42,823 nucleotides of DNA, from NCBI GenBank assembly GCA_020049495.1, contig JAIFKU010000029.1, positions 1 through 42,823 on the forward strand, in the 5' to 3' direction. The position numbers and the translations under genes are program-made. The notes under the pieces were generated by a model. That model made no database searches. It saw only the letters and a program-made list of their open reading frames with translations, and was not told the DNA's origin. This document shows positions 34,717-42,823 of the stretch, one piece after another; position 1 is the stretch's first letter, and each line of letters begins with the position of its first letter. This DNA comes from Accumulibacter sp. GTDB taxonomy: Bacteria; Pseudomonadota; Gammaproteobacteria; Burkholderiales; Rhodocyclaceae.

Positions 34717-36234
34717 GTGGAAACACTTAACCTCTTGTTGCAGGGCTTTGCGCTTGCCCTGACCCCGGCCAATCTGATAGCCGTGTTCATCGGCGCATTC
34801 ATCGGCACGGTAATCGGCGTGTTGCCCGGCCTCGGTCCGACCGCCACCATCGCCCTTCTGCTGCCGATCACGATCGGCATGGAGATGGTCACGGCACTGA
34901 TCGTGATGGCCGGAATCTATTACGGCGCGATGTACGGCGGCTCGATCACGTCGATTCTTGTGAACATTCCGGGCGAAGCGGCGTCGGTGGTCACCTGTAT
35001 CGACGGTTACAAGATGGCGCGCAAAGGCCGTGCTGGACCGGCACTCGGCATGTCGGCGATCGGCTCCTTCATCGGCGGCACGGTCAGCGTCGTTGCGGTG
35101 ATGCTGATTTCTCCCTTCCTGGCTGAAACCGCCCTGAAATTCGGCGCCCCCGAGATGTTTGCGCTACTTTTCTTCGCTTTTGTCTGCATCGGCGGGCTGA
35201 CCGGAAAATCGCGCGTGCAGGGGCTGCTCATGGCCTGTTTCGGCTTACTACTGGGGACGGTCGGCACTGACGAAATCCAGGGCGTAGACCGCTTTATTTT
35301 CGGGACGCTCTACCTGCAGGACGGCGTCGGGCTGATCCCGCTGGCGATGGGGCTCTTCGGCCTCGGCGAAGTGTTGTACAACATCGAGAAGCGGCAATCC
35401 GTCGGCGAGGTTCTCAGCACGCCGAAAGGCCTGATGCCGACGCTCAAGGACTGGAAGGACTCGGCCTGGCCGATCATCCGCGGCAGTTTTCTCGGCTTTG
35501 GCATCGGCATCATCCCCGGCGGCATGCCGGCGATCGCTTCGCTGATGAGTTATGCGGTCGAGAAAAAAGTTTCCAAGCATCCCGAGGAATTCGGCGAAGG
35601 CACCATCGAAGGCGTTGCCGGCCCGGAAACGGCGAATAACGCGGCAACGGCCGGAGGCTTCGTGCCGTTGCTCACGCTCGGCATACCGACCAACAGCGTG
35701 CTCGCCCTGATCCTGGCGTCGATGATGATGCACGGTGTGACTCCGGGGCCGCTCATGCTGATCAAGTGGGCGGACGTTTTCTGGGGCGTCATAGCCAGCA
35801 TGTATATCGGCAACATCGTCTGCCTCATCCTCAACCTGCCGCTGATCGGGCTGTTTGTACGCATGCTCAAGGTGCCCTACAGCATTTTGTCGCCGCTGAT
35901 CATCATGTTCATTCTGCTCGGCTCCTATGCCGTCGCCGGAAACGTCAGCGATCTCGTCGCGACGCTCGTTTTCGGGCTGATCGGCTACCTGATGAAGCGC
36001 TTCGATATCGAATCGGCGCCACTGATTCTGGCCTTTGTTCTCGGACCAATGCTGGAAAACAATTTGAGCAAGGCCTTGCTGATGTCGCGTACGGGCGATC
36101 CTCTCTTCTTCTTTTCACGACCCATTTCGGCGACCTTGATCAGCCTGGCTTTCGTCGTACTCGCTTTCCCCTTGTTGCAATGGGCATGGCGCGCACTCGT
36201 GCGACCTGGCGTCGCAGCAATAAAGCCTAGATGA
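34717..36234 (+). CDS. tctA: TctA-family large permease of the tripartite tricarboxylate transporter
   Basis: A 505-residue protein with about 11-12 hydrophobic segments and TctA motifs: IGTVIGVLPGLGPTATIALL, YYGAMYGGSITSILVNIPGE, GIIPGGMPAIASLMSYAVEK, GVAGPETANNAATAGGF and PLLTLGIPTNSVLALIL. It forms the translocation pathway of the secondary, ion-coupled carboxylate importer. The start is GTG at 34717, with AGGAG 4 bases upstream. It is followed after 48 bases by the catabolic genes, so uptake and degradation share one transcript. Confidence 0.95.
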   Translation: METLNLLLQGFALALTPANLIAVFIGAFIGTVIGVLPGLGPTATIALLLPITIGMEMVTALIVMAGIYYGAMYGGSITSILVNIPGEAASVVTCIDGYKMARKGRAGPALGMSAIGSFIGGTVSVVAVMLISPFLAETALKFGAPEMFALLFFAFVCIGGLTGKSRVQGLLMACFGLLLGTVGTDEIQGVDRFIFGTLYLQDGVGLIPLAMGLFGLGEVLYNIEKRQSVGEVLSTPKGLMPTLKDWKDSAWPIIRGSFLGFGIGIIPGGMPAIASLMSYAVEKKVSKHPEEFGEGTIEGVAGPETANNAATAGGFVPLLTLGIPTNSVLALILASMMMHGVTPGPLMLIKWADVFWGVIASMYIGNIVCLILNLPLIGLFVRMLKVPYSILSPLIIMFILLGSYAVAGNVSDLVATLVFGLIGYLMKRFDIESAPLILAFVLGPMLENNLSKALLMSRTGDPLFFFSRPISATLISLAFVVLAFPLLQWAWRALVRPGVAAIKPR

Positions 36235-36282
36235 CGGTGAGAACAACTGTTTCCGATCATTTCAGACAAGCAAAGGAAAACC

Positions 36283-37161
36283 ATGACGACGGTAAAAAGG
36301 ATTGCGTTTGTCGGACTCGGCGCGATGGGCCTGCCGATGGCCAAACGCCTCGCACAGGCTGGTTTCGAAGTGTGCAGTGTCATGCACAAGACACAAGAGA
36401 ATCAATTGGCGGGCCAGGAACTTGAAGCCGCAGGAGGAAAGATAGTCCCATCGTACGTCGAAGCCGTACGGGGAGTAGATCTCATCCTTTCAATTCTTCC
36501 CGATGACGCGGCACTGGAAAATGTCTATCTCGATCCGGAAATTTTTGCTGCTGCACCACAGGGTGTCCGAATTCTCGACATGACCTCATGCACGGCCACC
36601 GCCTTGAAAAAGGTCGCTGCATACTGGGCTGCCAAAAAGGCGATTGTCGTCGATGCCCCGGTCAGCGGCGGAATTGGTGGCGCCGCATCGGGCGGACTGA
36701 CGATCTTTGCTGCCGGCGACGACGACGCTGTCAGCGCACTGGCACCCGTCTTCGCGGTCCTTGGCAAGAACATGTTTCGTCTTCCGTCCATCGGTGACGG
36801 AAAATCGATCAAGGCGGTCAACCAGATGCTCGCGGCGGTCAACGCGGTCGCTCTGGCGGAGGCCTTCACGCTGACTAAAAAGCTCGGTCTCGATCTTGAA
36901 AAAACCTACGAAATCATCCGCGTCAGTTCGGGTACCTCGTACGTATTCGATCACAAGTTCATGAAGATCGCGACCAATGATTATTCCAGTGGCTTCAAAT
37001 TCAAGCTGATGAAGAAAGACCTTGGTATCGCCATCAATGAGGCTAAGGGCCTGAATATTCCTCTAACCACCCTGGCCTCGTCGATTTACGACAAATGTGT
37101 TGGCAACGACGACAAAGATTACTCCGTCCTGGCGACGGTCTATCTCAACCCTAAGGAGTAA
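36283..37161 (+). CDS. NAD(P)-dependent 3-hydroxyisobutyrate dehydrogenase-type reductase
   Basis: A 292-residue beta-hydroxyacid dehydrogenase: Rossmann start IAFVGLGAMGLPMAKRLAQAG, substrate motif VDAPVSGGIGGAASGGLTI (about 123-141) and the catalytic lysine region GKSIKAVNQMLAAVN (about 169-183). The family includes 3-hydroxyisobutyrate dehydrogenase and tartronate-semialdehyde reductase (GarR/GlxR). Next to an HpaI-type aldolase in the same operon, a GarR-like role reducing an aldehyde made by the aldolase is plausible but not proven. AAGGAAA precedes the ATG by about 3 bases, and the gene ends 4 bases before the RraA-family gene. Confidence 0.9.
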   Translation: MTTVKRIAFVGLGAMGLPMAKRLAQAGFEVCSVMHKTQENQLAGQELEAAGGKIVPSYVEAVRGVDLILSILPDDAALENVYLDPEIFAAAPQGVRILDMTSCTATALKKVAAYWAAKKAIVVDAPVSGGIGGAASGGLTIFAAGDDDAVSALAPVFAVLGKNMFRLPSIGDGKSIKAVNQMLAAVNAVALAEAFTLTKKLGLDLEKTYEIIRVSSGTSYVFDHKFMKIATNDYSSGFKFKLMKKDLGIAINEAKGLNIPLTTLASSIYDKCVGNDDKDYSVLATVYLNPKE

Positions 37162-37165
37162 CACC

Positions 37166-37840
37166 ATGCCTAACCCCGGTTTTCGTGTCATCACCTCCAT
37201 CACCCGGCCGGAGCGTGCACTGGTCGACGCATTTGCCGACATCCCGGTCGCCAACATCGGCGACAACATGGGGCGCCTGTCCTGCGTGTCGGCGGCCATT
37301 CGCCCCTATGGAAAGCTCAGAATGCTCGGCACGGCACTCACGGTGCGCGGACCGGTCGGCGATAACCTGATGTTTCACAAGGCCCTGGACATTGCCCAGC
37401 CTGGCGATGTCATCGTTGTTGACGGACAGGGCGACATGAACCATGCATTGTGCGGGGAAATCATGATGCGCTACGCGATCACGCGCGGAGTGGCCGGCTT
37501 CCTTATCGACGGCTGCGTGCGCGACGTAGAGGGTCTGGCGCAGCTCGATTTCCCAGTCTATGCCCGGGGTGTAACGCCGAAAGGGCCGTACAAGAGCGGA
37601 CCGGGCGAAGTCAATGTCCCGGTAGTCTGCGGCGGACAAGCCATCCTCCCCGGCGACATCATTGTCGCCGATGCCGATGGTATCGTCGTCATTCGCCCGG
37701 AAGACGCGAAGTGGGTTCTGGACAAGGCAATAGCCCACAATGCGATGGAAGTTCAGACCTTCAAGGACATCGCAGCACGTACGTTCAACCGGGCCTGGGT
37801 GCAGAAAACACTCGATGAAAAAGGCTGCGAAATCAAATGA
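37166..37840 (+). CDS. RraA-family aldolase/decarboxylase
   Basis: A 224-residue protein of the RraA/HMG-CHA aldolase family: NIGDNMGRLSCVSAAIRP, then GTALTVRGPVGDNLMFHKAL, DVIVVDGQGDMNHALCGEIM and the catalytic FLIDGCVRDVEGL with the conserved RD. Related enzymes cleave 4-hydroxy-4-methyl-2-oxoglutarate or 4-carboxy-4-hydroxy-2-oxoadipate to pyruvate and a second oxo acid and also decarboxylate oxaloacetate. In this operon an enzyme role is more likely than RNase E inhibition. The ATG at 37166 has AAGGAG 7 bases upstream. It overlaps the dehydrogenase gene by 4 bases (ATGA). Confidence 0.9.
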   Translation: MPNPGFRVITSITRPERALVDAFADIPVANIGDNMGRLSCVSAAIRPYGKLRMLGTALTVRGPVGDNLMFHKALDIAQPGDVIVVDGQGDMNHALCGEIMMRYAITRGVAGFLIDGCVRDVEGLAQLDFPVYARGVTPKGPYKSGPGEVNVPVVCGGQAILPGDIIVADADGIVVIRPEDAKWVLDKAIAHNAMEVQTFKDIAARTFNRAWVQKTLDEKGCEIK

Positions 37841-38883
37841 GCGAAACGATCATTGAAAGAAGCCGCTTATCGAGCTTTGTCGCGGCGGTGTTTGTCAAGG
37901 CCGGCGTTCCGGAGGATGAAGCCGCGCTCATCGCCGAAAGCCTCACCGAGGCCGATCTGACGGGAGTCGAGTCGCATGGCGTGAGCCGTGTGCCGATCTA
38001 CCTGAAACGTATCGAGCTTGGGATCGTCAATGCCGTTGCCAAACTGGATATCGTTGCTGACCTCCCCGGCGCACTGGTGCTCGACGGCTGTAACAGCATG
38101 GGTATCGTCACCGGGGTCCGGGCCATGGACATGGCGATCGACAAGGCTGAAACCAGCGGATCGGTTTTCGTGACGGTGAGAAACTCCAACCACTTCGGCA
38201 CGGCGGCCTTCTTTACCCAGCGTGCTCTGGCGAGAGGCATGATCGGCTATGCCGGATCGAATGCCCCCTCGACCATGGCGCCCTGGGGGGGCATCAAGCC
38301 CTACATGGGAACCAATCCCTTTTCGATTGCCTTTCCGGCGGGAAAGGAACAGCCCATAGTCATGGACATGGCAACCAGTGTCGTTGCCCAAGGTAAAATC
38401 ATCCTCGCCGGAAAAGAAGGAAAACCCATCCCCTTCGGCTGGGCAATTTCCAAGGAAGGCGATCCAACCGATGATCCAAAAACTGCGCTTGAAGGGACCG
38501 TTCTACCCTTCGGCGGCCCCAAGGGATATGCCGTATCGCTGATGCTCGACGTGCTTTCCGGTGTCCTTTCCGGAGCGGCGTTCGGACCTTATCTGTGCAA
38601 CATGTGGAACGACTTCAAGAATCCGCAGAATGTCGGCCACTACTTTACCGTTCTGGACGTCAAGAAATTCCTGCCGCTTGACGAATTCAAGCAAAAAATG
38701 GACACCATGATCCGGGACATCAAGACAAGTCCGCGCGCGAAAGGCGTCGAAGAGATTTTCCTCCCCGGCGAACTGGAGTACCGCAAGAGAGAAAAACGTC
38801 TTGCCGAAGGCATCCCCCTCGGACAGAAGACATTCTCGGACCTGGCCGAGATCGGTGCCCGGATGAACATTCATTTCAGCTAG
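37837..38883 (+). CDS. Ldh2-family (malate/L-lactate-type) NAD(P) dehydrogenase
   Basis: A 348-residue member of the Ldh2/malate-L-sulfolactate dehydrogenase family, which has its own fold rather than a Rossmann domain. Signatures are DLTGVESHGVSRVPIYLKRI (about 43-62), TVRNSNHFGTAAFFTQRAL with the catalytic His, GTNPFSIAFPAG, VMDMATSVVAQGKI and PFGGPKGYAVSLMLDVLSG. Members oxidise 2-hydroxy acids (malate, sulfolactate, ureidoglycolate, diketogulonate-type compounds). It overlaps the RraA gene by ATGA. It probably converts a hydroxy acid to the oxo acid attacked by one of the aldolases; the substrate is unknown. Confidence 0.92.
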   Translation: MSETIIERSRLSSFVAAVFVKAGVPEDEAALIAESLTEADLTGVESHGVSRVPIYLKRIELGIVNAVAKLDIVADLPGALVLDGCNSMGIVTGVRAMDMAIDKAETSGSVFVTVRNSNHFGTAAFFTQRALARGMIGYAGSNAPSTMAPWGGIKPYMGTNPFSIAFPAGKEQPIVMDMATSVVAQGKIILAGKEGKPIPFGWAISKEGDPTDDPKTALEGTVLPFGGPKGYAVSLMLDVLSGVLSGAAFGPYLCNMWNDFKNPQNVGHYFTVLDVKKFLPLDEFKQKMDTMIRDIKTSPRAKGVEEIFLPGELEYRKREKRLAEGIPLGQKTFSDLAEIGARMNIHFS

Positions 38884-38887
38884 TAAA

Positions 38888-39583
38888 ATGGACCTGAACT
38901 CGCTCGCCAAAGGCAGCATAGACAGAAAAGACATGCTCTCGTCAGGCGAGACGGCCTATGACATCATCGCCGCAAAAATACTGAGCGGCGAGTTGCCACA
39001 CGGGGAGAAATTATCCATCCGGGCCATGGCAGCACTGGCCAACGTGTCAACGATCCCGGTCATCGAAGCCCTGCGCCGGCTTGAGCACGAGGGACTGGTG
39101 GAATCTTTCCCGCACTGGGGATCACGAGTGGTCGCACTGAGCCCCGAGACCATTCACGACCGTAACTCCCTGCGCGAAGCAATCGAATGCCAGGTGGTTC
39201 GTATGCTTGCTGAATCCGGGTTAAGTGAAGAACAGTGCAGCAAACTTCACAGCCTGGCGGAAGAACTTGATTCCATTCCACGTTCGACAGAACCCGGCAA
39301 TTCCTTCTGGAACAAACACTACGAGTTTCACACGCATCTCGTCAATCTCACCGGCTGCCTGTCTCTCAAGAAGGCACTGTACAACGTGAATTTGTTCCAT
39401 TTTCTGCAACGAATAACCATCACTAATCTGGAATATTTTCCTCAAGTTCCCCGTGACCCGCATCATGGAATAGTTCAAGCCATTCAGGAACAGAATCCCG
39501 AGGCCGCTGAAAAAGAGATGCGTCGACATATCCGCTCGTCACGCAATTACATGCAAAACATAATGACCAAGAAGGAACCCTGA
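38888..39583 (+). CDS. GntR-family regulator with FCD domain
   Basis: A 231-residue FadR-class GntR regulator: winged helix (about 20-85; LSIRAMAALANVSTIPVIEALRRLEHEGLVES) followed by an all-helical FCD ligand domain (about 95-220), with His residues in HYEFHTHLV and in the DPHHGIVQAI segment. FCD regulators commonly bind carboxylates, in many cases through a metal ion. Being encoded inside the Tct operon, 4 bases after the dehydrogenase and 2 bases before the aldolase, it most likely regulates this operon, perhaps through the palindrome at 33211-33222. The ATG lacks a ribosome-binding site and may rely on coupling; an alternative start is 38933. Confidence 0.9.
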   Translation: MDLNSLAKGSIDRKDMLSSGETAYDIIAAKILSGELPHGEKLSIRAMAALANVSTIPVIEALRRLEHEGLVESFPHWGSRVVALSPETIHDRNSLREAIECQVVRMLAESGLSEEQCSKLHSLAEELDSIPRSTEPGNSFWNKHYEFHTHLVNLTGCLSLKKALYNVNLFHFLQRITITNLEYFPQVPRDPHHGIVQAIQEQNPEAAEKEMRRHIRSSRNYMQNIMTKKEP

Positions 39584-39585
39584 AC

Positions 39586-40353
39586 ATGATTCGAACCAAT
39601 CCGATAAAAACCGGTTTAAAAGCCGGAAAAAGTTACATCGGCACCTTTGCCAAAATGACCGACGCATCGGTGGTAGAACTGTTCGCCTTCTGCGGCTTCG
39701 ACTATTTTATAGTTGATAATGAACACAGCCAGATGAACAAGGAAAGCATGGTCAATCTGCTCCGGACAGCGGATATTTCAGGCATCATTCCCATCGTCAG
39801 GGTCCGCGAGAATTCGCGCTCGCAAATACTTCAGGCTTTGGACGCGGGGGCGCTTGGCATCATGGTTCCCGAAACGTCAACAGCCGCGCAAGTAAAACAT
39901 GTCATCGACAGCGCCCTTTACGCCCCTGAAGGCTGCCGAGGTTATACCGCGTCCAACCGTGCTGCCGGCTACGGCAACATGGACGCCGCCGAATACGCGA
40001 AGCTGGCCAACAAGAACGTCATGACTATCGTCTACTGCGAGACGGTGGAAGCAATCGAGAATCTCGACGCGATGCTGGCCGTTCCCAATCTTGATGTCCT
40101 CTGGATAGGGCCCATGGACCTGTCCCAGGCCCTTGGCGTAACCGGCCAACCCAAACATCCAAAGGTTGTTGCGGCCATGGACGACATCATCGCGCGCTGC
40201 AAGATAGCCGGAATCGCTGTGGGAACCATATCCGCTGACGCGGAGGTGACCCAGGACCTGTTGCGACGCGGCGTTCAACTCATTGGACTCAGCTCCGATC
40301 AGGCCATGATCGTCAACGCCGGCAAGCGTTTTCTCAAGGAGATTCGCGGCTAG
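39586..40353 (+). CDS. HpcH/HpaI class II aldolase
   Basis: A 255-residue TIM-barrel aldolase: YFIVDNEHSQMNKESM, PIVRVRENSRSQILQALDAG, then GIMVPETSTAAQ and APEGCRGYTASNRAAGYG, followed by LWIGPMDLSQALGV. This is the HpaI/GarL/YfaU group, in which a divalent metal and a pyruvate enolate are used to cleave 2-oxo-4-hydroxy acids to pyruvate plus an aldehyde (for example tartronate semialdehyde from ketodeoxyglucarate). It is last in the Tct operon. Together with the reductase at 36283 it could make a GarL/GarR-like pair. AAGGAA lies 9 bases before the ATG. Confidence 0.9.
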   Translation: MIRTNPIKTGLKAGKSYIGTFAKMTDASVVELFAFCGFDYFIVDNEHSQMNKESMVNLLRTADISGIIPIVRVRENSRSQILQALDAGALGIMVPETSTAAQVKHVIDSALYAPEGCRGYTASNRAAGYGNMDAAEYAKLANKNVMTIVYCETVEAIENLDAMLAVPNLDVLWIGPMDLSQALGVTGQPKHPKVVAAMDDIIARCKIAGIAVGTISADAEVTQDLLRRGVQLIGLSSDQAMIVNAGKRFLKEIRG

Positions 40354-40550
40354 CGCGATCGAATCCCGCAATCCAACACAGTCAGTTCAATGAAACGCGC
40401 GCTGATGCCTGATGGGTTGCGGCGAGCTTTCGGTTTAGGGACAAGTCACTCAGATGAATTGTTCGGGAGCGCTGGCGTCTTTGGTACGGTTTGAAACCCG
40501 CACGATCTGAGTATTCAATCGGCAACACCAACATGCAACAGGATTGGTAA

Positions 40551-42821
40551 ATGGCAACGCAGTCAATCGCACAAAAGCACGTGGAGTTATCTACCCATTT
40601 CACCCACTGGGAGAAGCTCAAGGATCTGGTTGATCAGAACATCGACCTGATGGTCAATTTCAGCCAGAGCGGGCACCCCGGAGGTGCGCGCTCCAAAGTT
40701 CAGGCCTTCATAGCGCTACTCCTGTGCGGCGAATTCCGCTGGGACATCCGCCACCCCGAGAAAGCCTTTGGTGACCTCGATGAAGCCTTGCGCATCAAGT
40801 ACGAACAGACCCGGGACGCCCGGTACAAGCTCGACCCCCATTTTGCCGTCTTCCAGGAAGACCTCGCGCGTTTCCGTCGTCACGGCGGCCTCTCCGGGCA
40901 CGCCGAAATGGAAGGCAAGACCCTGTTCCTGAAGTGGAACACCGGACCCTCCGGCCACGGCCTGCCGGCCGCGGCCGGGCAGGCGCTGGCCCTCAAGCGC
41001 GCCGGCGCCGCCGAAGTCAAGGTCGTCGCCCTCGAAGGCGAAGGCGGCCTGACCCCCGGCGCCAGCCACGAAGCCAAGAACTCCGCCTGGGGCCTGGGCC
41101 TCAACAACCTCTTCTTCCTCGTTGACTGGAACGACTTCGGCATCGACGACCGGCCCACCAGTTCCGTCGTCCATGGCACCCCGGAAGACTGGTTCAAGCC
41201 CTACGGCTGGAATGTCTTCAAGGCCGATGATGGCGCCAACTGGGGTGATCTGGCCAAGGCCTACCTCGAGATGTTCGCGTGCCAGAAAACCTCCACGGCA
41301 CCGGGCATGCTCTACTTCAGAACGCGCAAGGGACGCGGCTACGGCGTATTCGACAACAAATCGCACGGCGCCCCGCACAAGATGAACAGCGACCTGTTCT
41401 GGGCGACCAAGGCTGACTTCGCCAAGAAGTACAAGGTCGAATTCGCCAACTTCGGCCAGCCGGCACCGGCCGATGTCGCCGGCCAGGACGCCCAGTGCGC
41501 CCAGAACCTGAAGGTCGTGACCGACGTGCTGCGGCAGGATCAGGCCCTCGTCGACTACCTCGCCGACACCCTGCTGGCCCTTGCCGGCGACGTCCCTTCG
41601 GCTCCGGCCAAGCCGCTCTTTGACTTGTCAAAGAACCCGCTCAACGACGCCGAGCTGTTCGACCCGTCGACCTATCCGGCCGGCCTGTTCGCCGCCCCCG
41701 GCACCGTTCAGTCCAACCGCGCCGCGTTCGGCAAGTGGGGCAGCTACATCAACGCGGTGTGCAAGGCGAAATACGGCCGGCCGATGTTCCTGGCCTGTGC
41801 GGCCGATCTGGCCGAGTCGACCAACGTCGCCGACTTCGGCAAGGACTTCGGTGACCAGAAGAACTTCGGCTGGTATGAACGCGAGAAGAACATCGAAGGT
41901 GCGATCATTCCGCAGGAAATCACCGAATTCGCCAATTCGGCCATGATGGCGGCGCTGACGACGACCAACCTGGCCAGCGATCCGTTCGCCGAGTTCAACG
42001 GCTTCTGCGGCGTCTGCTCGACCTATGCCTCGTTCAGCTACCTCAAGTATGGCGAAATGCGCATCCTCAGCCAGATGGCACAAAACTGCGAGATCAAGTT
42101 CGGCAAGGTCATCTGGGTCGCCGGACACTCCGGCATTGAAACCGCCGAGGATGCACGCACGCACTACGGTGTGTTTGCCCCGGTGGTGACCCAGCTCTTC
42201 CCGGACGGCAAGGTGATCAACCTCTACCCGTCCGACTTCAACGAAGTGCCGTTCATGCTCGCTGCGGCAATGAAGACGGAACAACCGATCATCGCGCTGC
42301 ACCTGACGCGTCCATCGATCACTCTTCCGGATCGCCAGGCGCTGGGCATCGAGAGTTACTCCCAGGCGGCCAGGGGGGCCTACCTGATTCGTGACTTCAC
42401 CCCTGGCCAGCCGAAGATGGGCACGCTCATCGTGCAGGGGACGATTTCGACGTCCAACCTGATCAAGCTGCTGCCCGAACTGAACACGCGCGGGCTTAAC
42501 GTGAAGATCGTTGCCGGCGTCAGCCCGGAGTTGTTCAGACTGCAGGATCAGGCCTATCGTGATCGTATTCTGCCGATGAACGACTGGATGGATTCGACCA
42601 TCATCACCAACATGTCGCGCCGAAGCATGACCGACTGGATCAGCTCGCTGGTCTCCGCAGAATACGCCATGAGCAGTGACTTCGATGACCAGTGGCGCAC
42701 CGGCGGCCGCCTCGACGAAATCACCGAAGAAGCGCACCTGTCGACCGAATGGCTGCTCTTGGGCATCGAACGCTTCGTCAACGACCGGGAGGTGCGGCGG
42801 AAACGGCTTGCCATGAGCTAG
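40551..42821 (+). CDS. Divergent, long transketolase-family thiamin-diphosphate enzyme
   Basis: A 756-residue protein with transketolase architecture: SGHPGGARSKVQAFIALLL near the N-terminus, NTGPSGHGLPAAAGQAL, the TPP/Mg region LEGEGGLTPGASHEA with FLVDWNDFGID (about 160-195; GEG replaces the usual GDG), a pyrimidine domain with the probable catalytic Glu in PQEITEF (residue 456), VAGHSGIETAEDARTHYGVF, and a C-terminal domain. Standard transketolase has about 660 residues; the extra length includes an N-terminal insert around residues 70-125 and a long C-terminus. The acceptor and donor sugars, or even transketolase activity itself, are uncertain. AGGA lies 7 bases before the ATG; the 197 bases upstream contain no gene. 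Confidence 0.85.
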   Translation: MATQSIAQKHVELSTHFTHWEKLKDLVDQNIDLMVNFSQSGHPGGARSKVQAFIALLLCGEFRWDIRHPEKAFGDLDEALRIKYEQTRDARYKLDPHFAVFQEDLARFRRHGGLSGHAEMEGKTLFLKWNTGPSGHGLPAAAGQALALKRAGAAEVKVVALEGEGGLTPGASHEAKNSAWGLGLNNLFFLVDWNDFGIDDRPTSSVVHGTPEDWFKPYGWNVFKADDGANWGDLAKAYLEMFACQKTSTAPGMLYFRTRKGRGYGVFDNKSHGAPHKMNSDLFWATKADFAKKYKVEFANFGQPAPADVAGQDAQCAQNLKVVTDVLRQDQALVDYLADTLLALAGDVPSAPAKPLFDLSKNPLNDAELFDPSTYPAGLFAAPGTVQSNRAAFGKWGSYINAVCKAKYGRPMFLACAADLAESTNVADFGKDFGDQKNFGWYEREKNIEGAIIPQEITEFANSAMMAALTTTNLASDPFAEFNGFCGVCSTYASFSYLKYGEMRILSQMAQNCEIKFGKVIWVAGHSGIETAEDARTHYGVFAPVVTQLFPDGKVINLYPSDFNEVPFMLAAAMKTEQPIIALHLTRPSITLPDRQALGIESYSQAARGAYLIRDFTPGQPKMGTLIVQGTISTSNLIKLLPELNTRGLNVKIVAGVSPELFRLQDQAYRDRILPMNDWMDSTIITNMSRRSMTDWISSLVSAEYAMSSDFDDQWRTGGRLDEITEEAHLSTEWLLLGIERFVNDREVRRKRLAMS

Positions 42822-42823
42822 AA

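Noticed and set aside
33247-40353. Sulfolactate pathway suggested by the Ldh2-family gene
   Set aside because: No sulfolyase (SuyAB) or second sulfolactate dehydrogenase is present, and the Ldh2 family acts on many other hydroxy acids.
41628-42737. 369-residue open frame on the minus strand
   Set aside because: It is antisense to the transketolase-family gene, has His/Arg/Val-rich composition typical of shadow frames and shows no motif.

Overview
This window looks like the chromosome of a GC-rich betaproteobacterium, most probably in the Rhodocyclales. That rests on gene content: a block running sdhE, gltA, odhA, odhB, lpd beside a GntR gene and mdh, together with Bug/Tct-type and TRAP-type carboxylate transporters and YaeQ, RlmD, RlmJ and MnmD homologues. 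The species cannot be named from sequence alone. No rRNA, tRNA, CRISPR array, insertion sequence or prophage was recognised.

Layout. 1-300: the tail of a small GIY-YIG nuclease gene followed by a palindromic repeat. 306-1379 (minus): a LapA-domain membrane protein and YaeQ. 1466-6466 (plus): a tolC-macA-ABC ATPase-permease efflux operon interrupted by a second GIY-YIG gene, frameshifted, with its own palindromic repeat. 6506-7027: gamma-carbonic anhydrase-like protein. 7035-9991 (minus): a TRAP transporter in the order dctP-terminator-dctM-dctQ. 10201-15439 (minus): an outer-membrane protein, feoA and feoB behind a Fur-box-like promoter, then the RNA methyltransferases MnmD and RlmD. 15657-16406: a TauE/SafE permease.

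16442-26178 is the TCA-cycle block. The minus strand runs GntR regulator, sdhC remnant, sdhE, gltA, odhA, odhB, lpd, and mdh is divergent from the regulator. The four succinate dehydrogenase genes normally found between the regulator and sdhE are missing. Only about 35 codons of the sdhC N-terminus remain, ending directly on the sdhE start codon, which looks like a deletion scar. sdhE has itself lost the glycine of its RGxxE motif.

26298-32774 holds a LacI regulator divergent from a CitE-like lyase, a MazG-like protein, RlmJ, a small basic protein, a glycine-rich RRM protein, a nitronate-monooxygenase-like flavoprotein with a cysteine-bearing tail, and a FolE paralogue with altered active-site residues. 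33247-40353 (plus) is one tight accessory operon: a complete tripartite tricarboxylate transporter (binding protein, TctB, TctA), a 3-hydroxyisobutyrate-dehydrogenase-type reductase, an RraA-type aldolase/decarboxylase, an Ldh2-family dehydrogenase, an FCD-type GntR regulator and an HpcH/HpaI aldolase. It reads as uptake and carbon-carbon cleavage of an unidentified hydroxy- or keto-dicarboxylic acid. 40551-42821 is a divergent, long transketolase-family enzyme.

Most worth follow-up are the sdh deletion scar, the paired GIY-YIG/palindrome modules, the Tct-linked pathway and the divergent transketolase and FolE paralogues. All functions are inferred from recalled family motifs; no database search was run.
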